Assembly: GCA_963713965.1 (NCBI GenBank)
Contig: OY970217.1
Coordinates: 2,356,001 to 2,420,000 of the forward strand
Source: CALAGB01 sp963713965
GTDB lineage: Bacteria > Chloroflexota > Chloroflexia > Thermomicrobiales > Thermomicrobiaceae
DNA: 64,000 nucleotides
Direction: 5' to 3'
Positions 58,703 to 64,000 of the stretch are shown here, piece after piece. A program made the translations under genes and the position numbers. Positions within the stretch are counted from its first letter, which is position 1, and each line of letters begins with the position of its first letter. The notes below the pieces were generated by a model, which made no database searches, was not told the DNA's origin, and was given only the letters and a program-made list of their open reading frames with translations.

Positions 58703-60523
58703 ATGATTGCAATGGAACAAACGGCGCGGCGCCCTCCGCGCGACGAAGTCGAAAATCTGCGTCAGCCAGTTGGTATCGTCCACCTGTGGTGGCTGATCCT
58801 CGGTTGCTTCACCCTGCTCATCGTGCTGGTACCTGGACTGCGGGTCACCTTTCATCATGAGGCGCTCAGCTTCACCCTGGAAACCTTCAACGCCCTGGTG
58901 GCCACGATGGTCAGTTTCGTCGGCCTGGCCCGCTACGTCTTCGATCGACGTCCATTCGACCTCGCTATTTCGGTCGCCTTCGGAGCGATTGCCGTCACGG
59001 CCCTTTGGTTCGGACTGATCCTCCCCTTCTCGGGCTATACGTATCAATCAGTTGCCGACGCCCCGCTCTGGGGATGGATCCTCACACGCCTGGTGGTCGG
59101 CATTCTGTTGCTGTTGGGTCTGCACACCTGGGAGCGGGGACGGCAACGCCTCGCGGCGGTCGGTGGTCGAGTAGCCTTTGTCATCCTGGCCGTGACGATG
59201 GTCGACGTGGCGCTCTGGTACTGGAGTGCGTCACTGCCAGCGCTGTTGAGCTCCGAAGCATCGGAGATCTTCGAGCTTCACGGCCGCATCACGACGTCGG
59301 TGCTTGCCGGCCAGACGTCGCTCGGCATGCTCATCGAATCGCTCCTCGCCGTCCTCTATTTTTGGCTGGCGTACCGGCTGACGTTGGCCGTGCGGCACGG
59401 TGAAGATGCCTGGCTGGCTCTCGCCATCATCACGGCCGCGATCGCGCAGTTCCAATTCATCTTCTATCCGGCGCCATTTCATCCGGCCATCACCACGTCC
59501 GACCTCCTCTGGATGATCTCTTACGTGATGCTGCTGGCCTACCTCGGCCATCAATACATCGTGGCTTCGAGCGGAATGCGGCGCCAACAAGCCCGGACAC
59601 GCGCTTTGCTGGCCCTCAGTCAGACACCAGTCATCGATCGTGATCCGGCGTTGATCGTATCCGCCGCACGGCAGGCCGTCAGCGTGGTGACCTCGGAGGC
59701 GGAGGTCAGCGTTCAGTTGGATGAGACGATCGGGCCAAACGGTCGCGGTCACATCGGAGACCTTACGTTGCCCGTCGTCCTTGACGGCGTCCACTATGGC
59801 ACGCTGGAGGTCCATCCGGTTGAAGGGAAGGATCTCAATCAAGACACGTCCGAGTATCTGCGTGTCGTCGCCAACCAGACTGCTAACCTGCTGCGCGCCG
59901 TCGAGCTGTATCACGAGCTGTCGCGCGGAGCCGTGCGGGACGAGCGCGCCCAGCTCGCACGCGAGCTCCACGATGGACTTGCGCAGGACCTGGCCGTTCT
60001 GCGTTTGCGACTGAGTACTGACAACGACGGAACCTACGAGGGCGGTCTGGCCGATCGTGCCCTGTCCGAAGCCCGCTATGCCATCACGATCTTGCGCGGG
60101 CAAACCGCTGCTCCGGCCGACTTCTTCGACGCTCTTCGACGCCAGTCGGAGGATCTTTCCGACCGCTTCGATTGTCCGGTGATCATCGAGCAGCCGGACT
60201 CTATACTCGGGATCTCTGGTGCGGTGCAGGTTGCACTGCTGCGCATCTGTCGCGAGGCCGTGGCAAATGCGGGAAAGCATGGTAAGCCATCCGGGGTTGT
60301 TTTGACGGTACGCCAGGTCGAGGGCGCGGTCGAAGTCGAGATCGCCGATGACGGTATCGGATTCGATCTGGACGCGCCAATGCGTCCCGGCGCTTATGGT
60401 CTGAAGGGTATGGCCGAGCGCGTTGCCTTGCTCGGTGGCGAGATGACGCTGCGCAGCCAACCAGGAAGCGGAACGACCATCACGGTTCGGCTGCCGAGCG
60501 ACGAGAACGAGGCGACATCATGA
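58703..60523 (+). CDS. NarX-type sensor histidine kinase
   Basis: 606 residues from ATG 58703 (ATG 58712 also possible; no strong ribosome-binding site). The N-terminal ~270 residues hold about eight membrane helices in an integral sensor module, not a typical periplasmic sensor. A GAF-like segment (~300-395) precedes the HisKA_3 helix with the phosphorylated His in ARELHDGLAQD (~420), and a HATPase_c domain with REAVANAGKHG, ADDGIGFDL and GLKGMAERV. It overlaps the response regulator gene by 4 bp, forming one two-component system. The signal is unknown. Confidence 0.92.
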   Translation: MIAMEQTARRPPRDEVENLRQPVGIVHLWWLILGCFTLLIVLVPGLRVTFHHEALSFTLETFNALVATMVSFVGLARYVFDRRPFDLAISVAFGAIAVTALWFGLILPFSGYTYQSVADAPLWGWILTRLVVGILLLLGLHTWERGRQRLAAVGGRVAFVILAVTMVDVALWYWSASLPALLSSEASEIFELHGRITTSVLAGQTSLGMLIESLLAVLYFWLAYRLTLAVRHGEDAWLALAIITAAIAQFQFIFYPAPFHPAITTSDLLWMISYVMLLAYLGHQYIVASSGMRRQQARTRALLALSQTPVIDRDPALIVSAARQAVSVVTSEAEVSVQLDETIGPNGRGHIGDLTLPVVLDGVHYGTLEVHPVEGKDLNQDTSEYLRVVANQTANLLRAVELYHELSRGAVRDERAQLARELHDGLAQDLAVLRLRLSTDNDGTYEGGLADRALSEARYAITILRGQTAAPADFFDALRRQSEDLSDRFDCPVIIEQPDSILGISGAVQVALLRICREAVANAGKHGKPSGVVLTVRQVEGAVEVEIADDGIGFDLDAPMRPGAYGLKGMAERVALLGGEMTLRSQPGSGTTITVRLPSDENEATS

Positions 60524-61185
60524 TTCGCGTCATGTTGGTTGAGGACCATTCGCTAATGCGTCGCACCTTGCGCGAGATCATCAGTGCTGAAGAGGACATC
60601 CTCCTGGTAGCCGAAGCCACGGATGGGCAGATGGCGGTAGATCGCGCCCTGTCATCGAAGCCAGACGTCATCCTGATGGACATCGACCTGCCGGAAATAT
60701 CCGGCATCGAGGCGACCAGGGAGATCGTGCGTTGGCTTCCGCTGACGCGCGTCATCATGCTGACCGTCTCGTCGGCAGAAGAAGACCTGTTCGAGTCGTT
60801 GCGCGTCGGCGCGGCAGGGTACATCACCAAGGATGCCCGGCGTGACGAGATCGTCGAGGCCATCCGAGCTGCAAATCAGGGCGAACTGCCGTTGACGGCG
60901 GCCATGGCGACGCGGGTGCTGGCGCACTTCCGCAACCTGCGCCCGCGTGACGGCTCGGAGTCGATGGCGGTCCTGAGCGAGCGGGAGCGTGAAGTTGTCT
61001 CGCTGCTGGCGGCCGGGCTGCGCGACAAAGAGATCGCGCATCAACTGCTTATTTCTCCGGCGACGGTGAAAAAACACGTCGAACACATTTTGAGGAAGCT
61101 GCAGGTACGGACGAGAGCAGAAGCCACCGCGAAGCTCAGCGCCGAGCTCGGTGACGGTCGCTCGACTCCAGACGCCGATTGGTAA
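60520..61185 (+). CDS. NarL/FixJ family response regulator
   Basis: 221 residues. Receiver domain with phosphoacceptor Asp54 (VILMDIDLPEISG), the acidic pocket near EDH, and Lys ~105 (GYITKDARR). The C-terminal LuxR-type HTH (~150-205) reads LSEREREVVSLLAAGLRDKEIAHQLLISPATVKKHVEHILRKLQVRTRAEA. It is translationally coupled to the upstream kinase, which should phosphorylate it. Target genes are unknown; the downstream tatA gene is a possibility but follows after a 66-bp gap. Confidence 0.95.
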   Translation: MIRVMLVEDHSLMRRTLREIISAEEDILLVAEATDGQMAVDRALSSKPDVILMDIDLPEISGIEATREIVRWLPLTRVIMLTVSSAEEDLFESLRVGAAGYITKDARRDEIVEAIRAANQGELPLTAAMATRVLAHFRNLRPRDGSESMAVLSEREREVVSLLAAGLRDKEIAHQLLISPATVKKHVEHILRKLQVRTRAEATAKLSAELGDGRSTPDADW

Positions 61186-61251
61186 GTTTGGTAATGTGTC
61201 AGGGCGACAATGGAATTGACGCCGTGATCGCATTGTTCGAGGAGGCGAGAA

Positions 61252-61482
61252 ATGCCTGACATCGGTGCACCGGAACTGATCATCATTCTGGTCGCAGTCT
61301 TGATTATTTTTGGGCCAGGAAAGCTGCCGGATCTCGGCCGCACCCTGGGAAAGTCGATCCGAGAATTCCGCCACTCCGTTCAGGAAGTGACTGACGATTC
61401 GGATGAAACAGCGCCCGTGGCCGCCGCCGCCCCAGCACCCACTGCCCCGGCCGCGAACCCGAACGATCCGCCGGTCGCCTAG
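61252..61482 (+). CDS. tatA: Sec-independent translocase protein TatA
   Basis: 76 residues with GGAGGCGAG before ATG 61252. One membrane helix (PELIIILVAVLIIFGPGKLP) is followed by the amphipathic helix (DLGRTLGKSIREFRHSVQEV) with the FG hinge typical of TatA/E, then an acidic and Pro/Ala-rich tail. TatA oligomers form the protein-conducting part of the twin-arginine pathway in the cell membrane. A Tat-like signal exists on the substrate-binding protein encoded at 17697-19451. TatC and TatB are not in the window. Confidence 0.93.
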   Translation: MPDIGAPELIIILVAVLIIFGPGKLPDLGRTLGKSIREFRHSVQEVTDDSDETAPVAAAAPAPTAPAANPNDPPVA

Positions 61483-61666
61483 CGCGTCCGCTCCGACACC
61501 AGCCGACGACCGCGGGTTTGCCGGCGCTGGCAAGCCGGCCGGTCGGAACAGCCGGGATGAGGAGAACCGCCTCGCCTGAGGAGCGGCCCGAATCGTGCGG
61601 CGGTGCGGCTCGGATTCATGCTCACCGTCCCGACCCGGCTTTGCTCCACGAAGGAATCTTCATTTC

Positions 61667-62908
61667 ATGACCTATGACGCCATCGTCGTTGGGGCCCGCA
61701 TCGCTGGTGCGACAACGGCCCTTTTGCTTGCCCAGAAGGGCTATTCCGTCCTGCTGCTGGATCAGGATCGCTTTCCGAGCAGCACGCTCTCGACCCACCT
61801 CTTCTTCACCGACACCATGGAGGTCTTCGAGCGTGTAGGCGTGCTGGATGAGGTGCTCGCGGTCGATGCTCCTCGCCTGCAGAGGCTGAAGTTTCCGTAC
61901 GTCGACGCCCCGTTCCCGGAGCGGGATAGACGCGACTTCGCCCTCTGCATCCGGCGTGAGGTGCTCGATTCGATTCTCGTCGACGCCGCTGGGGCAGAGC
62001 AGCGAATTGATCTGCGCACATCGACCCGCGTCATCGGGCTCGTGCGAGACGGCGAGCGCGTCGTGGGGGTGCGGTTTCGTCCGGTCGGAGGCAGCGAAGA
62101 GATAGAGGCGACGGCTCGCATCGTCATCGGCGCCGATGGGCGCAACTCGCTCGTGGCACGTGAGGCTGGAGCGGATTCTTACAACGACGCCCCGGTCCTC
62201 TTCGCCTGGTACTACGCCTATTTCCCGAATGTCCCACCTGACGAGCCTCCCAGCGCCATGGCCGAACGCCTGGCGGGCTATCCGGAGGTGGGCGCGGAGT
62301 ACGGCGCCTCGTTCGTCTTCCCAACCGATGGCGGCCTGACCCTCGTCGGGTTTGGAGTGCAACGAAGCGCCTTCGATGCCTTCCGGCATGACTATCGCCA
62401 CCACTTCATGGAAGGCATTAGTCGCGTCCCTGGGGTGGCGGCACGGGTCGGCGGTCTCCAGCCAGAGGGCCAGATCTTCGGCACGGGAGATCTGCCCAAC
62501 TTCTTCCGCACACCGGTCGGGCCCGGCTGGGCGTTGGTTGGCGATGCCGGATCGCACAAGGACCCACATACCGTGCAGGGGATGGGGGACGCCGCTCGCT
62601 CGGCCGTGCAGTTGGCAAACGCGCTCGATTGTTGGTGGAGCGGTAAGACGAGCGAGCAGGATGCGCTCGCTCATTACCACGAGAGACGTGACGCGGATCT
62701 GCTACCGATGTACGACTTCACCACCTTCCGACTGGAGACGCACTTTACCGAAGAAGAGTGGCAGGAGTACAACCGCCTCACCTGGGAGAACGAACGATTG
62801 GCGCGAGCACGCGTCGCGGCCATGGCGCACGCCATCCCGCCGGAGCAGGTCTACTCGGTTGATGCCATCCGCGCGGCGCTGAACGGCGTAGTACCGGAGG
62901 TGGAGTGA
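61667..62908 (+). CDS. FAD-dependent oxidoreductase, geranylgeranyl reductase-like
   Basis: 413 residues from ATG 61667 (AAGGA upstream); an earlier in-frame start lacks a site. The FAD-binding Rossmann motif is AIVVGARIAGATTALLLAQKGYSVLLLDQD; GADGRNSLVAREAGA is the DG motif and ALVGDAGSHKDPHTVQGMGDA the GD motif of the PHBH fold. Family relatives reduce geranylgeranyl chains or hydroxylate aromatics using NAD(P)H. The sequence does not settle the substrate. It is 184 bp downstream of tatA and about 400 bp upstream of sucA. Confidence 0.9.
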   Translation: MTYDAIVVGARIAGATTALLLAQKGYSVLLLDQDRFPSSTLSTHLFFTDTMEVFERVGVLDEVLAVDAPRLQRLKFPYVDAPFPERDRRDFALCIRREVLDSILVDAAGAEQRIDLRTSTRVIGLVRDGERVVGVRFRPVGGSEEIEATARIVIGADGRNSLVAREAGADSYNDAPVLFAWYYAYFPNVPPDEPPSAMAERLAGYPEVGAEYGASFVFPTDGGLTLVGFGVQRSAFDAFRHDYRHHFMEGISRVPGVAARVGGLQPEGQIFGTGDLPNFFRTPVGPGWALVGDAGSHKDPHTVQGMGDAARSAVQLANALDCWWSGKTSEQDALAHYHERRDADLLPMYDFTTFRLETHFTEEEWQEYNRLTWENERLARARVAAMAHAIPPEQVYSVDAIRAALNGVVPEVE

Positions 62909-63306
62909 CCAGCCCCGGGTCGAATGGTGGTTGCAAGGGATTTGCGATCGGTTGATTCTGAAGGATTGAAAACGCGCCAAACGCTCCACTTTTGAGCCAA
63001 ACTTCGCTGATTCAGAGCGCCAATTTGGGAGACTTGTTGTACCATTAACGCAGCGATGGAGAATGCCCCGTCTCGTGGGGGTCTGCCTGTCTTCCGAATT
63101 CTTTGGACGGTGACTCCCGGGCACGGGACATCGCTGCGAGGGATCGGGAATCCTTGCGCGTCGCACGTTTTGCGCGTCTGCGATCTCCCCGCGATGCAGA
63201 AGTGAACGATCGAGATCCGCGCCGTGAGCGCCGAGTCATCGGCGACGACGGTTTTTGCAGTTACTCACCGATCGCGGGCTGCGCACAGCTAGGGTGGTAG
63301 CGAATC
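62909..63306. other. Intergenic region before sucA
   Basis: 398 bp. No supported reading frame, repeat or terminator hairpin was found. The sucA promoter must be in it, but no consensus pair stands out. Confidence 0.4.
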
Positions 63307-64000
63307 ATGAGCATCTACACACGTTTTCATGGGCCGAATGCCGGTTACGTCATGGAGCTCTACGAGCGGTATCTGGAGGACCCCGATTCGGTCGATCCGG
63401 CAACCCGCGCGTATTTCGAGCAATGGAGGCCGGAGCTCCCAACGACTTCAACCGTCGGCGCAACCGCAGCGGCGGACGTCGGCAAGATCGTCGGCGTCGC
63501 CAATCTGGCCCAGAGCATTCGAAAGCATGGACATTTTGCCGCCCGGCTCGATCCGCTCGGCAGCGATCCGGTCGACGATCCGACGCTCGACCCGGCCGCC
63601 CATGGGCTGACCGAGGCTGATCTCGCCGGAATGCCGGCCAGCGTTGCCGGAGGGCCGGTTGCCGTCACCGCCAGCAGTGCGGCCGATGCGATCGCCGCTT
63701 TGCGCGCCATCTATTGCGGTACTACCGGCTACGACTTCGATCACGTGCAAGTCACCAGGGAGCGAGACTGGCTGGTCGATGCGGTGGAGTCACGCCGCTT
63801 CAGCCAGCCGATGCAGCCCGAGCAGAAACGCGCGTTGCTGAAGCGTCTCTCAGAGGTCGAGGGATTCGAGCGGTTCCTGCATCGCGCGTTCGTCGGCCAG
63901 AAGCGGTTCTCGATCGAGGGGACCGACATGCTGGTGCCGATGCTCGATCATCTCATCAGTGCGGCAGCCGGGATCGGTTCAGAAGACGTCATCATCGGCA
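63307..64000 (+). CDS. sucA: 2-oxoglutarate dehydrogenase E1 component (N-terminal part)
   Basis: The first 231 residues from ATG 63307; the gene continues past the right edge. The N-terminus reads MSIYTRFHGPNAGYVMELYERYLEDPDSVDPATRAYFEQW, the conserved E1 start, followed by SIRKHGHFAARLDPLG, the FDHVQVTRERDWLVDAVES region, and KRFSIEGTDMLVPMLDHLI with the family's K-R-F-S-(I/L)-E-G motif. E1 is the thiamine diphosphate-dependent subunit that decarboxylates 2-oxoglutarate in the TCA cycle. The E2 gene is expected beyond the window. An upstream open frame in another phase is a shadow. Confidence 0.95.
   Translation, partial: MSIYTRFHGPNAGYVMELYERYLEDPDSVDPATRAYFEQWRPELPTTSTVGATAAADVGKIVGVANLAQSIRKHGHFAARLDPLGSDPVDDPTLDPAAHGLTEADLAGMPASVAGGPVAVTASSAADAIAALRAIYCGTTGYDFDHVQVTRERDWLVDAVESRRFSQPMQPEQKRALLKRLSEVEGFERFLHRAFVGQKRFSIEGTDMLVPMLDHLISAAAGIGSEDVIIG

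Noticed and set aside
59231..60460. 409-codon minus-strand open frame opposite the histidine kinase
   Set aside because: Antisense shadow of a clear kinase gene; no family resemblance or ribosome-binding site.
61622..62680. 352-codon minus-strand open frame opposite the FAD oxidoreductase
   Set aside because: Antisense shadow typical of GC-rich coding DNA.
1..64000. tRNA, rRNA, riboswitch and prophage signals
   Set aside because: Visual reading found no tRNA-like cloverleaf, rRNA segment, known riboswitch core, integrase or phage structural gene; a covariance-model search would be needed to exclude small RNAs.

Overview
The window reads as chromosomal DNA of a GC-rich bacterium, most likely a Chloroflexota member near Thermomicrobia/Sphaerobacter. 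This rests on gene content, not on a marker gene: LGFP-like repeat secreted proteins, a CopC-CopD fusion, CtaG, Ser/Thr-rich lipoproteins with no outer-membrane machinery, an ECF41 sigma factor, a GH172 enzyme, and many short imperfect palindromic intergenic repeats. No rRNA, tRNA, CRISPR array, integrase or transposase was seen. Genes lie in short operons, often with 1-4 bp overlaps.

1-12.9 kb: an alkylsulfatase-type metallo-hydrolase (cut by the left edge) with a MarR regulator; a secreted L,D-transpeptidase; a ChrB-N / COG4280-like membrane protein / small membrane protein operon; a tandem-domain lipoprotein; a three-gene flavin electron-transfer cassette (NqrB/RnfD-like membrane domain fused to a ferredoxin-reductase domain, ApbE, and an FMN-bind protein); a cupin and an MFS exporter.

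13-24 kb: a CopC-CopD protein with an extra C-terminal domain, a frameshifted pseudogene, an oligopeptide-type ABC import operon (two permeases and a binding protein, no ATPase) followed by a type I phosphodiesterase, and a TetR regulator divergent from a membrane protein.

24-38 kb: a 1085-residue exported kelch plus Ig-like repeat protein; a BlaI / M56-peptidase pair divergent from a DsbA-like thioredoxin, with two perfect BlaI-type operators, one on the thioredoxin promoter; a LUD protein; an ECF41 sigma factor with a SnoaL-like protein; an ArsR-SRPBCC pair with a promoter-embedded operator; CtaG; GH172; a MarR protein fused to a repeat domain; a histidine phosphatase.

38-53.5 kb: a LuxR-type AAA regulator, a BBE-type FAD oxidase, a degenerate Nudix protein, an LMW-PTP/ArsC-like protein, a GGT-like protein, TenA, a second LGFP-like secreted protein, an AhpD/CMD-family gene with an in-frame TGA at the second Cys of its CxxC motif (selenoprotein candidate), a DedA protein, a DUF4352 lipoprotein, a GNAT enzyme and an S41 protease.

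53.9-64 kb: a double cupredoxin lipoprotein, MgtE with an MprF-like membrane protein, a NarX/NarL-type two-component pair, TatA, a FAD-dependent oxidoreductase, and the start of 2-oxoglutarate dehydrogenase E1 (cut by the right edge). The most unusual items are the selenoprotein candidate, the BlaI-controlled thioredoxin, the flavin electron-transfer cassette and two 92-bp palindromic elements.
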